A stretch of 64,000 nucleotides of DNA, taken from NCBI GenBank assembly GCA_963750535.1, contig CAVVRF010000032.1, forward strand, positions 372,001 through 436,000. The letters run 5' to 3'. Position numbers and translations under genes: made by a program. Source of the DNA: JAKFWF01 sp963750535 (GTDB lineage Bacteria; Pseudomonadota; Alphaproteobacteria; Rhizobiales; Hyphomicrobiaceae). The notes beneath the pieces are model-generated. The model saw nothing but the letters and a program-made list of their open reading frames with translations, searched no databases and was not told the DNA's origin. Below, in pieces: positions 18,212-27,440 of the stretch (positions are counted from its first letter, which is position 1; the number at the start of each line of letters is the position of its first letter).

Positions 18212-18699
18212 AGGCTGTCGCACGCGCCGGCAAGGCCAAACACAAGCCGAAGCCTCGCAGCGCCTCCCGCATCGCGGCGGTGCAGGCGCTCTACCAGATG
18301 GATCTGGCCGGCACCGACCTAAATTCAGTCGTCGACGAATTCACGCGAATTAGGTTCGCCGGCGAGGATGCGGACGAGGCGCTGGCCGGCGCCGACGCCA
18401 CCTTCTTCGCCGAGGTGCTGCGCGGCGTCGTGCGCCGGCAGCGCGACATCGATCCGATGATCGACCAGCAGCTCGCGGCCGGCTGGCGGCTGGTGCGGGT
18501 CGACAGCATTCTGCGCGCGATCCTGCGGGCCGGTGTGTTCGAGCTGATGGAGCGGCTCGACGTTCCGGCGCGGGTCGCGATCAGCGAGTACGTCGAGGTC
18601 GCCAACGCCTTCTTCAGCGATGAGGAACCAAAGGTCGTCAACGGCGTACTCGACAAGCTCGCGCGCGCGCTGCGGGCGGCGGAGTTCGTGAAAGCCTGA
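18208..18699 (+). CDS. nusB: Transcription antitermination factor NusB
   Basis: A 163-residue helical RNA-binding protein of the rRNA antitermination complex with NusE. Family signatures are SASRIAAVQALYQMDLAG at residues 19-36 and, in the C-terminal half, VDSILRAILRAGVFEL followed by VAISEYVEVANAFF. The start overlaps the ribH stop by four bases (ATGA). The ribH-nusB linkage is standard in Alphaproteobacteria. Confidence 0.95.
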   Translation: MKAVARAGKAKHKPKPRSASRIAAVQALYQMDLAGTDLNSVVDEFTRIRFAGEDADEALAGADATFFAEVLRGVVRRQRDIDPMIDQQLAAGWRLVRVDSILRAILRAGVFELMERLDVPARVAISEYVEVANAFFSDEEPKVVNGVLDKLARALRAAEFVKA

Positions 18700-18754
18700 G
18701 CGACGCCGCAGGCGCCGCCGGCACAGTTGCGGGCAGCGAAATGAGGCACGTGTG

Positions 18755-19756
18755 ATGGCACGTATAATCGCCAGCGAGGAAGACCTCATCCAGCGCTACC
18801 TGGCGCCGCTGGCGGCATCGGTGCCGGGAGCCTTCGGGCTCAAGGACGATTGCGCCGCGATCCGGCCGTCGAGTGGCTGCGATCTCGTGGTGACGACCGA
18901 CGCCTTGGTCAGCGGACTGCATTTCGTCGCCGACGAGACGCCGGAGACGATCGGCTGGCGTGCGCTGGCGGTGAACGTCTCGGACCTTGCCGGCAAGGGT
19001 GCGCAGCCGCTCTATTACGTCATGGCGCTGGCGCTCCCGGACACGCCGACGGACGAGTGGATGATGCGGTTCTCCAGCGGCCTGAAGGATGCGCAGGATC
19101 GCTACGGGATCGTGCTGATCGGCGGCGATACCGATCATCGCCCGGGCGTTTCCCTGTCGGTGACGATCACCGCCATGGGACAGGTGCCGGAAGGGCGGAT
19201 CGTGCGGCGCGGAACGGCGCGGGCGGGGGATCGGATCTTTGTCTCGGGCACGCTCGGCGACGCGGCGCTCGGTCTCATTATTCGCCGCAATCCCGACGGC
19301 AAGAGGTTTCCAGAGCTCGACAAGGAGCAGCGGGACTACCTGCTCGACCGCTACCTGCGGCCGGCCGCTCGGATCGAGCTGTCCGAGCCGCTGTTGAAGG
19401 ACGCCTCGGCGTCGATGGACATATCGGACGGGCTTGCCAAGGACCTCGGGCGGATGTGCAAGGCGTCGGGCGTCGGCGCCAGGGTGTCGCTGCCACTGCT
19501 GCCGCTGTCAGGGGCTGCCGCGCGAGCCGTCGCGGCGCATCCCGAGCTCGCCCAGGCGCCGGCCTGCGGCGGCGACGACTACGAGATCCTGGCAACGGTG
19601 CCGCCGAAGCATGCCGAGGCGTTCGAGGAGGCGGCTCTCGAGGCCGGGGTCGCCGTCACCAACATCGGCGAGATCGTGAGTGGCAGCGGCGTCGAGCTGC
19701 TGGACGCCAACGGCAAGCCGGTGGTGCTCGCCAAGACCGGCTACGATCATTTTTGA
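18755..19756 (+). CDS. thiL: Thiamine-phosphate kinase
   Basis: A 333-residue ATP-dependent kinase that makes thiamine diphosphate from thiamine phosphate. It has the family order LKDDCAAI, VVTTDALVSGLHF, NVSDLAGKGAQPL, LIGGDTDHRPG and, in the C-terminal half, MDISDGLAKDLGRM and ACGGDDYEIL (Asp residues bind Mg-ATP). ATG 18755 is preceded by GAGG; a GTG three bases earlier is an alternative. It follows nusB after 55 bases and probably ends this operon, since the next gene is on the opposite strand. Confidence 0.96.
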   Translation: MARIIASEEDLIQRYLAPLAASVPGAFGLKDDCAAIRPSSGCDLVVTTDALVSGLHFVADETPETIGWRALAVNVSDLAGKGAQPLYYVMALALPDTPTDEWMMRFSSGLKDAQDRYGIVLIGGDTDHRPGVSLSVTITAMGQVPEGRIVRRGTARAGDRIFVSGTLGDAALGLIIRRNPDGKRFPELDKEQRDYLLDRYLRPAARIELSEPLLKDASASMDISDGLAKDLGRMCKASGVGARVSLPLLPLSGAAARAVAAHPELAQAPACGGDDYEILATVPPKHAEAFEEAALEAGVAVTNIGEIVSGSGVELLDANGKPVVLAKTGYDHF

Positions 19757-19769
19757 GGTCGAGCGCGGC

Positions 19770-20534
19770 TCAAAGGTTGCGACCGCAGTCGACCACCAAG
19801 GTGTGGGCGGTTATGGCGGTATGGGCGGCGAGGAAGATCATCGCGTCGGCGATGTCGGCGGGCTCGACCAGCTTCTTCAGCGCGGTGTTCTCGACCGAGC
19901 GCGCCTTGCGCTCCGCCGGCCACGGATCGGTCCACGGCGTGCGGGTCAGGCCCGGCGCCACCGCGTTGACGCGGACGTCGGGGGCCAGCGCCTTGGCGAG
20001 GTTGCGGGTGAGGTTGATCAGGCCGGCCTTGCTCGCGGCGTAGGCGATCGATGACGCCTGGCCGCCCAGCCCGGCGATCGACGCGGTATTGACGATCGCG
20101 CCCTTCGATGCGCGCAGCGCCGAGGCGGCCGCCTTGGCGCAACGGAACGGCCCGACGAGATTGGTCTGCAGGATCTTCAGCCATTTCTCCTCGGTCATGG
20201 CGTCGAAATCCTCGAGCGGAATCGGATCGACGGTCATCGGCGTGGCGGCATTGTTGATCAGGATGTCGAGACCGCCGAGATCGGCGATCGCCTTGCCGAC
20301 CATGCGCGCGGCGTCGGCCGGATGCGAGACGTCGCCGGGAGCAGCGACGACGCGGCCGCCGCCGCTTGCCTTGGCGAGCCGCGCCACGGTCTCGGCGCCG
20401 CGCGTGTCGCTGGCCAGGTGGTTGACGGCGACGGTGGCGCCGCAGCGCAGCAGGGCTTCGACGGTCGCAAGCCCGATGCCCGAGGCGCCGCCGGTGACGA
20501 GGGCGCGCTTGCCGGCGAGATCGACCGTGATCAT
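19770..20534 (-). CDS. SDR family NAD(P)-dependent oxidoreductase
   Basis: A 254-residue classical short-chain dehydrogenase. It has the cofactor loop TGGASGIG (residues 15-22), NNAA at about residues 94-97, an active-site Ser in VNTASIAG and the YAASK catalytic Tyr-Lys pair near residue 164. The substrate is unknown. Its ATG overlaps the stop of the BKACE gene upstream, so the two are one operon and may act in sequence on a beta-keto or beta-hydroxy acid. Confidence 0.92.
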   Translation of the reverse strand: MITVDLAGKRALVTGGASGIGLATVEALLRCGATVAVNHLASDTRGAETVARLAKASGGGRVVAAPGDVSHPADAARMVGKAIADLGGLDILINNAATPMTVDPIPLEDFDAMTEEKWLKILQTNLVGPFRCAKAAASALRASKGAIVNTASIAGLGGQASSIAYAASKAGLINLTRNLAKALAPDVRVNAVAPGLTRTPWTDPWPAERKARSVENTALKKLVEPADIADAMIFLAAHTAITAHTLVVDCGRNL

Positions 20535-21415
20535 GCCTGTGCTCCAAGCTCGAAGATGGCGCGTGCTTCCGAAGGGCTCGCGATGTCACCGCCGATCAGC
20601 CGGATGATCTCGACCGCACGGGCAACTAGCTCGGCGTTCGAGGCGGCGAGCCGGCCGCGGCTGAGATAGAGATTGTCCTCGAGGCCGACGCGGACGTGGC
20701 CGCCGAACAGCACCGTCTGGGCGACGAGCGGGAACTGCATGCGGCCGATGCCGAACGCCGACCAGACGGCGCCGCGCGGCAGGTTGTTGCGCATGGCGAG
20801 CATCGTCTCCGGCGTGGCCGGCGCGCCGAACGAAATGCCGAGGCAGATCTGGAACAGGGGCGGCGCGCCGATCAGGCCGTCGGCGACGAGCTTCTTGCCG
20901 AGCTCGATATGGCCCATCTCGAACACCTCGATCTCCGGCTTGGTGCCGGACGCCTTGGCGCGGGCGGCCATGTCGGCGAGATGGGCCGGCGTGTTGATGA
21001 AGACGTGCGGGCCGAAGTTCATGCTGCCGCAATCGAGCGAGCAGATCTCAGGGCGCAGCTTCTCGACGTGGCGCATGCGGACGGCCGGCGTGGTCAGCGT
21101 CGTGCCCGCGGCCGGCTGCTGCGGATCGTTGTCGCCGGGAATGAAGCGACCGCCCGCGCCGGTCGTCAGGTTGATGATGACGGCCTTGTTGTGCTGCCGG
21201 ATGCGCGCCACCGTCTCCTCGTAGAGCTCGAGCGCCATCGATGCCTTGCCGGTCTTGGGGTCGCGGACGTGGACGTGGACGACGGCGGCGCCGGCATCGG
21301 CGGCGGCAAGGGCGGAGGCGGCGATCTGCTCCGGGCTGACCGGGACGGCGGGGCTCTTGTCGGCGGTATCGAAGCCGCCGGTGAGCGCGCAGGTGATGAC
21401 TGTCTTGGTCGACAT
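20531..21415 (-). CDS. 3-keto-5-aminohexanoate cleavage (BKACE) family enzyme
   Basis: A 294-residue zinc-dependent beta-keto acid cleavage enzyme (DUF849). The family cleaves a beta-keto acid with acetyl-CoA to give acetoacetate and a new acyl-CoA. Seen are ITCALTGG at the start, the metal site VVHVHVRD near residue 45, SLDCGSMNFG and FGIGRMQFPL. The ATG at 21415 is chosen because the family begins there; the open frame continues upstream without similarity. It is the first gene of a two-gene operon with the SDR and diverges from the Pta-type gene. Confidence 0.92.
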   Translation of the reverse strand: MSTKTVITCALTGGFDTADKSPAVPVSPEQIAASALAAADAGAAVVHVHVRDPKTGKASMALELYEETVARIRQHNKAVIINLTTGAGGRFIPGDNDPQQPAAGTTLTTPAVRMRHVEKLRPEICSLDCGSMNFGPHVFINTPAHLADMAARAKASGTKPEIEVFEMGHIELGKKLVADGLIGAPPLFQICLGISFGAPATPETMLAMRNNLPRGAVWSAFGIGRMQFPLVAQTVLFGGHVRVGLEDNLYLSRGRLAASNAELVARAVEIIRLIGGDIASPSEARAIFELGAQA

Positions 21416-21538
21416 GCGGGCGGCGGCCTCCCCGGCGGCGGGTTTGATCTCGTTGCCGGTAGAGTGCCGTCGGTTCGGCGATTGGACAAGGCCGGCCGCG
21501 ACGCTAAACAGTTGTTTCGAATGCATTGCAGGGCTGCG

Positions 21539-22522
21539 ATGGACATCATCGGCGACAGCAAGAATGCGATCCGTGGACGTGGCCTCAGGATCGTCCTGCC
21601 GGAGGCATCGGACGAGCGGGTGCGGCGGGCGGCGGCGGTGCTGGCGGCGGAGCGGCTCGCGATCCCGATCCTGCTCGGCGGCGCTGCGGGGCCGGCGCAC
21701 GACAATTTGCCGGCCGGGATCGAGGTCCGCGATCCGGCGACCGATCCAGAGCTCGACCGGCTCGCGGCGGTAGTGGCGGCGGCGCGTCCGTCGCTGACGC
21801 CGGCGACCGCGCGGCGATTGATCGGCAAGCCGCTCTATTTTGCCGGCGCCCTGGTGGCGGCGGGGGCGGCCGATACCTTCGTCGCCGGCGCCGCCAATCC
21901 GACCCGCAGGGTGATCGAGGCCGGCCTGATGACGATCGGTGCGGCACCGGGCATCGAGGTGCCGTCGAGCTTCTTCGTGATGCTGGTTCCGGCGGCTTCG
22001 GATGCCGCCGCTCGTACGCTGATCTTCGCCGACTGCGCGGTCAATGCCGACCCGACGGCACGCGAGCTGGCCGACATCGCCGTCGCGTCAGCGCAGAGCG
22101 CCGCCAGCCTGGGGATTACGCCGCGCGTGGCGCTGCTGTCGTTCTCGACCAAGGGCAGCGCGCAGCATGCCCGGGTGGAAAAGGTCCGTGCAGCGCTGGA
22201 GCGAGTGCGGGAGATGGCGCCGGATCTCGCCGTGGACGGCGAGTTGCAGGGGGATGCGGCACTGAAGCCGTCAGTGGCGGCGAAGAAGATGAGCGACGTC
22301 GGCGCGGTCGCGGGCCAGGCGAACGTGCTGATCTTTCCCGATCTCGACGCCGGCAATATCGCCTACAAGCTCGTCCAGGAGCTTGGCCGAGCGCAGGCTC
22401 TCGGCCCCTTTCTGCAGGGGTTTCGCCGCCCGATCTCAGACTTGTCGCGCGGCGCCTCGGTCGACGATATCGTGTCGACGGCGGTGGTCACGCTTGCCCG
22501 ATCGCTTCAGCGCCGGGTCTGA
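21539..22522 (+). CDS. Phosphate acetyl/butyryltransferase (Pta catalytic domain)
   Basis: A 327-residue short Pta that moves an acyl group between phosphate and CoA. It has the conserved IVLPEASDERVRRAAAVL start, ADTFVAGAANPT, RVALLSFSTKGSAQH and VLIFPDLDAGNIAYKLVQ. It contains only the catalytic domain, lacking the N-terminal regulatory region of enterobacterial Pta. No acetate kinase gene is adjacent in this window. Diverging from the BKACE-SDR operon, it could handle the acyl-CoA made there, but this is inference. An ATG at 21521 is an alternative start. Confidence 0.9.
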   Translation: MDIIGDSKNAIRGRGLRIVLPEASDERVRRAAAVLAAERLAIPILLGGAAGPAHDNLPAGIEVRDPATDPELDRLAAVVAAARPSLTPATARRLIGKPLYFAGALVAAGAADTFVAGAANPTRRVIEAGLMTIGAAPGIEVPSSFFVMLVPAASDAAARTLIFADCAVNADPTARELADIAVASAQSAASLGITPRVALLSFSTKGSAQHARVEKVRAALERVREMAPDLAVDGELQGDAALKPSVAAKKMSDVGAVAGQANVLIFPDLDAGNIAYKLVQELGRAQALGPFLQGFRRPISDLSRGASVDDIVSTAVVTLARSLQRRV

Positions 22523-22716
22523 GTAAGCGCCATCGCCTCCTTGGCGGCAACGGTGTGCGCCAGGCCCCGCGCGCGCAACGTCTCGTAGCGGTGCTGGGCG
22601 ACGAGACCCTCGGTGAAGGCGAGCCAGATCAGCCGGATGCTGCCGAGAATGCCGGCCGAGCCCGTCTCGCTTGCCGGCAGGTAGTCGTGGGCCTCGTCGA
22701 AGGACTTGATGCTCAT
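22507..22716 (-). CDS. Small conserved-looking protein of unknown function
   Basis: A 69-residue protein starting MSIKSFDEAHDYLPAS at an ATG with GGAGAC seven bases upstream. It carries one amphipathic or weakly hydrophobic helix (ILGSIRLIWLAFTEGLVA) and a basic C-terminal half. The 3' end overlaps the Pta-type gene by 16 bases. No function is known; the good ribosome site and balanced composition suggest it is real. Confidence 0.6.
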   Translation of the reverse strand: MSIKSFDEAHDYLPASETGSAGILGSIRLIWLAFTEGLVAQHRYETLRARGLAHTVAAKEAMALTQTRR

Positions 22717-22875
22717 GATAGTCTCCAATGTGGCGCGGCTCGATTTTTGTTTTGTGCGGCGCAACACGAAAATGGGCGTAGCCTCTCGCGGATGCAATAA
22801 ACAGTGTCGCTTGCCAGCTCCCGCGAACCTGCATGGTTGGTTAATTCACGTTAGAGCAAGGTGCTGTGAGGGCCC

Positions 22876-23454
22876 ATGAGCCAGCGTCCGATCGAGATCG
22901 AGGCCTATCTCGCGCATCCCCGCTCGCCCGCGGAGATCGAACGGATCGAACAGATCTTCTTCGCCTCGAGTGCGACGCAGCAATTTTCCGGCGCGGCCGA
23001 GCGGGCAGCGTTCCGGGAGCGCTGGCTGTCGCGCTACCTGCTGGTGGACGCGGCGCATGCGTTCCTGGCGGTCGACGGGGCGACGCGCGACATCGTCGGC
23101 TATGTGATCGGCACGATTGACGATCTGGCCCGGCTACCCCGTTTCGCCGACCTGGCGAGCGCACGCGCATTCGCGGCGGCGAGCGCGCTCTATCCAGCCC
23201 ATCTGCACATCAACGTCGACACGGCGGCTCGCAATCTCGGCGCTGGCGCGCGGCTGATCGAGGCGTTCGCGAGCCACGCCGCGGCGCATGGCGCGGCGGG
23301 CATGCACGTCGTCACCGGGGCAGCAAGCCGCAACGTGCGGTTCTACCGGCGCTGCGGCTTCGACGAGGTGGCGCGCCTGCCGTCAGGTGGCGGCGACAAG
23401 GTATTCCTGGCGCGGGGCTTCCAAGCAACGGTGACGCCCGCTATCAACGGATGA
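22876..23454 (+). CDS. GNAT family N-acetyltransferase
   Basis: A 192-residue acetyl-CoA-dependent acyltransferase. The fold is visible in the second half: LHINVDTAARNLGAGARLIEAF is the CoA-binding strand-loop-helix (variant of the R/Q-x-x-G-x-A motif), followed by MHVVTGAASRNVRFYRRCGFDEV, a classic GNAT C-terminal motif. The N-terminal 60 residues are helical. The acceptor substrate is unknown. The ATG has GAGGG upstream, and the gene stands 46 bases before the GMC oxidoreductase. Confidence 0.9.
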   Translation: MSQRPIEIEAYLAHPRSPAEIERIEQIFFASSATQQFSGAAERAAFRERWLSRYLLVDAAHAFLAVDGATRDIVGYVIGTIDDLARLPRFADLASARAFAAASALYPAHLHINVDTAARNLGAGARLIEAFASHAAAHGAAGMHVVTGAASRNVRFYRRCGFDEVARLPSGGGDKVFLARGFQATVTPAING

Positions 23455-23500
23455 ACGGATCGCCGGCACGGGCGCACCGAAGCAGGGGATACGCTCGATC

Positions 23501-25114
23501 ATGATCCAGGACCTGGGCGAGTTCGACTACGTGATCGTCGGCGCCGGCACTGCCGGCTGCCTGCTCGCCAACCGGCTGTCGGCGGACAGCGGGCGGCGCG
23601 TCGCCCTGCTGGAGGCCGGCGGCAGCGACAACTACCACTGGATCCACATTCCGGTCGGCTATCTCTACCTGATGGGCAATCCGCGCGCCGACTGGGGCTA
23701 CAAGACGGCGCCAACGCCGGGGCTCAACGGTCGCGAGCTGAACTATCCGCGCGGCCGCGTGCTCGGCGGCTGCTCGTCGATCAATGGCATGATCTACATG
23801 CGTGGCCAGGCGCGCGACTACGACCAGTGGCGCCAGATGGGCAATCCCGGCTGGTCGTGGGACGACGTGCTGCCCTACTTCATGCGGCACGAGGATCAGT
23901 GGGCGATGGCGGCCGGTGAGCTCGGCAATGTCCACGCCCGGGGCGGGGAGTGGCGGGTCGAGGAGCCGCGCGTGCGCTGGGAGATCCTCGACGCCTTCGC
24001 CGAGGCGGCCGAGCAGGCCGGCATCCCGAGGATCAAGGACTTCAACGGCGGCGACAACGAAGGCTCGAGCTACTTCCAGGTCAACCAGCGCTCAGGCCTG
24101 CGCTGGAACACGTCGAAGGCGTTCCTGCGACCGGCACGGGGCCGCGCCAATCTCAAGATCTTCACCCACGCCCAGGTCATGCGCCTGCAACTCGACGGCA
24201 AGCGGGTGGGCGGCGCGCAGCTGCGCATCGACGGCCAGGATGCGGTGATCAAGGCGCGGCAGGAGGTGATCCTGGCCGCCGGCGCGATCGGCTCGCCGCA
24301 GATCATGCAGGTGTCGGGCATCGGGCCGGGCGAGCTGTTGCGCGGGCTCGGGATCGAGGTCGCGCACGACCTGCCCGGCGTCGGCGCCGGTCTCCATGAC
24401 CACCTGCAGATCCGCTGCGCCTACAAGGTGCACGGCGTGAAGACCCTGAACGAGACCTCGCAGAAGCTGTGGCAGAAGGGCAAAATCGCGCTCGAGTACG
24501 CGCTGAAGCGAACTGGCCCGATGTCGATGGCGCCGTCCCAGCTCGGCGCCTTCACCAAATCGGATCCGTCGCGCGAGACCGCCAACATCCAGTACCATGT
24601 CCAGCCGTTGACGCTGCCGAAGTTCGGCGAGCCGCTCGACCCATTCCCGGCCTTCACCGCCAGCGTGTGCAATGTGCGGCCGACCAGCCGCGGCACGCTG
24701 CGGATCAAATCGCCGGATCCGATGGTGCATCCGGTGATCGATCCGAATTACCTGTCGACCGAGGAAGACCGGCGGGTCGCAGCGGATTCGATCCGCCTCA
24801 CCCGCCGGATCGTCTCGATGCCGTCGCTGCAGCGCTATCGCCCGGAGGAGTTCCGGCCCGGCCCCCAGATCGTGACCGACGACGATCTCGCCAAGGCCGC
24901 CGGCGACATCTCGACCACGATCTTCCACCCGGTCGGCACGGCGCGAATGGGCAGCGACGACGGCGCGGTCGTGGACCCGCGGCTCAGGGTACGGGGCCTG
25001 CAGGGCCTGCGGGTGATCGATGCGTCGGTGATGCCGTCGATCACCAGCGGCAACACCAACGCGCCGACCCTGATGATCGCCGAGAAGGGCGCCGAGCTGG
25101 TGCTGTCGGGTTGA
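23501..25114 (+). CDS. GMC family FAD-dependent oxidoreductase (choline dehydrogenase-like)
   Basis: A 537-residue flavoenzyme of the glucose-methanol-choline family. The FAD-binding Rossmann motif is DYVIVGAGTAGCLLANRLS near residue 5, followed by GRVLGGCSSINGMIYMRG (GMC signature 1) and AAGAIGSPQIMQVSGIGP (signature 2). The C-terminal catalytic region has IFHPVGTARMG and PSITSGNTNAPTLMIAEKG. It oxidises an alcohol to an aldehyde. Length matches BetA/AlkJ-like enzymes, but no betaine genes are nearby, so the substrate is open. The following 194 bases up to aapP hold no clear gene. Confidence 0.95.
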   Translation: MIQDLGEFDYVIVGAGTAGCLLANRLSADSGRRVALLEAGGSDNYHWIHIPVGYLYLMGNPRADWGYKTAPTPGLNGRELNYPRGRVLGGCSSINGMIYMRGQARDYDQWRQMGNPGWSWDDVLPYFMRHEDQWAMAAGELGNVHARGGEWRVEEPRVRWEILDAFAEAAEQAGIPRIKDFNGGDNEGSSYFQVNQRSGLRWNTSKAFLRPARGRANLKIFTHAQVMRLQLDGKRVGGAQLRIDGQDAVIKARQEVILAAGAIGSPQIMQVSGIGPGELLRGLGIEVAHDLPGVGAGLHDHLQIRCAYKVHGVKTLNETSQKLWQKGKIALEYALKRTGPMSMAPSQLGAFTKSDPSRETANIQYHVQPLTLPKFGEPLDPFPAFTASVCNVRPTSRGTLRIKSPDPMVHPVIDPNYLSTEEDRRVAADSIRLTRRIVSMPSLQRYRPEEFRPGPQIVTDDDLAKAAGDISTTIFHPVGTARMGSDDGAVVDPRLRVRGLQGLRVIDASVMPSITSGNTNAPTLMIAEKGAELVLSG

Positions 25115-25308
25115 GCCGCGCGGTTGCTCGTTAAGCAATCAGGTCAGTGTAGCTGACGCATTTGCAGCCAGCGTCCGCTCAAACTTTCGTCATGTCGACC
25201 CGTTGCGCCTGCCCTGCGTGTCGTGCATAGTTTTGCGGCAGTGTCGCACGGCGTCGTTTGGTTTCGACACGGCGGCGCCGTCGCTAATGTACGCTTCAGA
25301 GAGGTTCC

Positions 25309-26091
25309 ATGGCTCAGGACGCCGCCACGAATGCCGCCAGGCAAGACAAGAGCACCGGGCCCGCTATCGAGATGGCCAGCGTCAATAAATGGTACGGCGA
25401 GTTCCACGTCCTGCGTAACGTGAACTTGAATGTCGCACGCGGCGAAAAGATCGTGATCTGCGGCCCGTCGGGTTCGGGCAAGTCGACGCTGATCCGCTGC
25501 ATCAATCGGCTGGAAGAGCATCAGCAGGGCAGTATCGTCGTCGACGGCATCGAACTGACCAACGACGTGCGCAACGTCGACAAGATCCGCTCCGAAGTCG
25601 GCATGGTGTTCCAGAGCTTCAACCTGTTCCCGCACCTGACGATCCTCGACAATCTGTGCCTGGCGCCGACCTGGGTGCGCAAGATGCCGCGCGCCGACGC
25701 CGAGAAGCTCGCGATGCAGTATCTGACGCGTGTGCGCATCCCGGAGCAGGCGAACAAGTATCCCGGCCAGTTGTCGGGTGGCCAGCAGCAGCGTGTCGCA
25801 ATCGCGCGCGCGCTGTGCATGCAGCCGCGCATCATGCTGTTCGACGAGCCGACATCGGCGCTCGACCCCGAAATGGTCAAGGAAGTGCTCGACACCATGA
25901 TCGAACTGGCCCGCTCGGGTATGACGATGATCTGCGTCACTCACGAGATGGGGTTCGCCAAGTCCGTCGCCGACCGCGTGATCTTCATGGATCGCGGCGA
26001 GATCGTCGAGCAGGGACCGCCGAAGGAGTTCTTCGCCAATCCGAAGTCGGATCGCACCAAGCTGTTCCTGAGCCAGATCCTCAATCATTGA
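25309..26091 (+). CDS. aapP: Amino-acid ABC transporter ATP-binding protein
   Basis: A 260-residue ATPase of a polar amino-acid importer. It shows Walker A GPSGSGKST, Q-loop GMVFQSFNLFPHLT, signature LSGGQQQR, Walker B IMLFDEPTSALDPEM and the switch His in CVTHEMGF. The N-terminal 22 residues are an extension before the domain. It belongs with the three downstream genes encoding binding protein and permeases, closest to the general L-amino-acid system Aap/Bzt. In rhizobia the order is usually J-Q-M-P; here the ATPase comes first. AGAGAGG precedes the ATG. Confidence 0.93.
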   Translation: MAQDAATNAARQDKSTGPAIEMASVNKWYGEFHVLRNVNLNVARGEKIVICGPSGSGKSTLIRCINRLEEHQQGSIVVDGIELTNDVRNVDKIRSEVGMVFQSFNLFPHLTILDNLCLAPTWVRKMPRADAEKLAMQYLTRVRIPEQANKYPGQLSGGQQQRVAIARALCMQPRIMLFDEPTSALDPEMVKEVLDTMIELARSGMTMICVTHEMGFAKSVADRVIFMDRGEIVEQGPPKEFFANPKSDRTKLFLSQILNH

Positions 26092-26308
26092 GGTTCGCGG
26101 CTTTGAGGAACGATGTCGTGCGTCGATCGGCGACACCAATACACGGAATTTGATCCGGAGGGAGCGATTTACAGGTCTGGCAGCCGCCAGACTGCTATCC
26201 GAAGGTCAAGGCGCTCGTGACCTTGGTGGGGAGCGCCCATCGAGGCGCGAGCGAAGACGAGAACGTTAGTCTACGTAATGAATCCAGCAGTACGGGAGAA
26301 GAGTACAC

Positions 26309-27333
26309 ATGAAAAATCTGAAACTTGCAGGTCTGGCACTCGCCGTAGCAGTGGCAGGCACGACGGGCGCGTTCGCCCAGGCCAAGCGGCTCGATGCGGT
26401 CAAGGCGCGTGGCACGGTGCTGTGCGGCGTCAGCCCCGGCGTTCCCGGTTTCTCGAGCCCGGACGACAAGGGCAACTGGACCGGCATCGACGTCGACTAC
26501 TGTCGCGCGCTCGCCACCGCGATCTTCAGCGACGCAACCAAGGTAACCTTCAAGCCGTTGACCTCGAAGGAGCGCTTCACGGCCCTTCAGTCCGGCGAAG
26601 TCGATGTGCTGTCGCGCACCACGACCTGGACCATGAGCCGCGATACGTCGATGGGCATGACCTTCGCTGGCGTGACTTTCTATGACGGCCAGGGCTTCAT
26701 GGTGAAGAAGTCACTCGGTGTGAAGGCTGCCAAGGAACTCAATGGCGCATCGATCTGCGTTCAGACGGGTACCACTACCGAGTTGAACCTCGCCGACTTC
26801 TTCCGCACCAACAAGATCGACCTACAAGCCGGTCGTGTTCGAAAAGTCCGACGAGGCACTGAAGGCCTACGAGTTCGGGCCGCTGCGATGCCTACACCAC
26901 GGACCGTTCTGGCCTCGCCGCCGACAGAACGCTGCTCGCCAAGCCAGATGACACCATCGTTCTGCCAGACATCATCTCGAAGGAGCCGCTTGGACCGGTG
27001 GTCGGCGCGGGTGACGCGCAGTTCTTCAACCTCGCCAAGTGGGTGTACTTCGCCTGGCTCTCGCTCGAGGAGGCCGGTGTGACGCAGGCCAACGCCGACG
27101 AAATGATGAAATCCACCAATCCGGACATCAAGCGTCTGCTCGGCACCGAAGGCGAATTCGGCAAGGGCATCGGCGTCGGCAATGACTGGGCCCTGCAGAT
27201 CGTCAAGAAGGTCGGCAACTACGGCGAGGTCTACGAGAAGTATTTTGGTCCCAAGACCAAGATCAACATCGAGCGCGGTTACAACCGCCTATGGAGCCAG
27301 GGCGGCCTGCAATACGCCCCTCCGATCCGCTAA
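26309..27333 (+). CDS. aapJ: General L-amino-acid ABC transporter substrate-binding protein, frameshifted
   Basis: A periplasmic binding protein of about 341 residues with a signal peptide (MKNLKLAGLALAVAVAGTTGA, cleaved near FAQA). Residues 28-170 read in one frame (RGTVLCGVSPGVPGFSSPD, CVQTGTTTELNLADFFRTN). The frame breaks near 26821 and again near 26879, after which the expected sequence resumes (LGPVVGAGDAQFFNLAKW to YAPPIR). At the second break, GAG-TCG-GGC-CGC is expected and GAGTTCGGGCCGC is seen, an extra T inside a GANTC site. A sequencing error is the likelier cause. The 217-base leader (26092-26308) holds short hairpins only. Confidence 0.88.
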
Positions 27334-27440
27334 GCACTTGTGATGCAGTGCCGGCCATACCCATGGCCGGCACTCATCGCCCGACAATATATTGTTGATC
27401 ATCACGTTCGATTTCGACCAGGCCGACGAGGACGTTGCCA

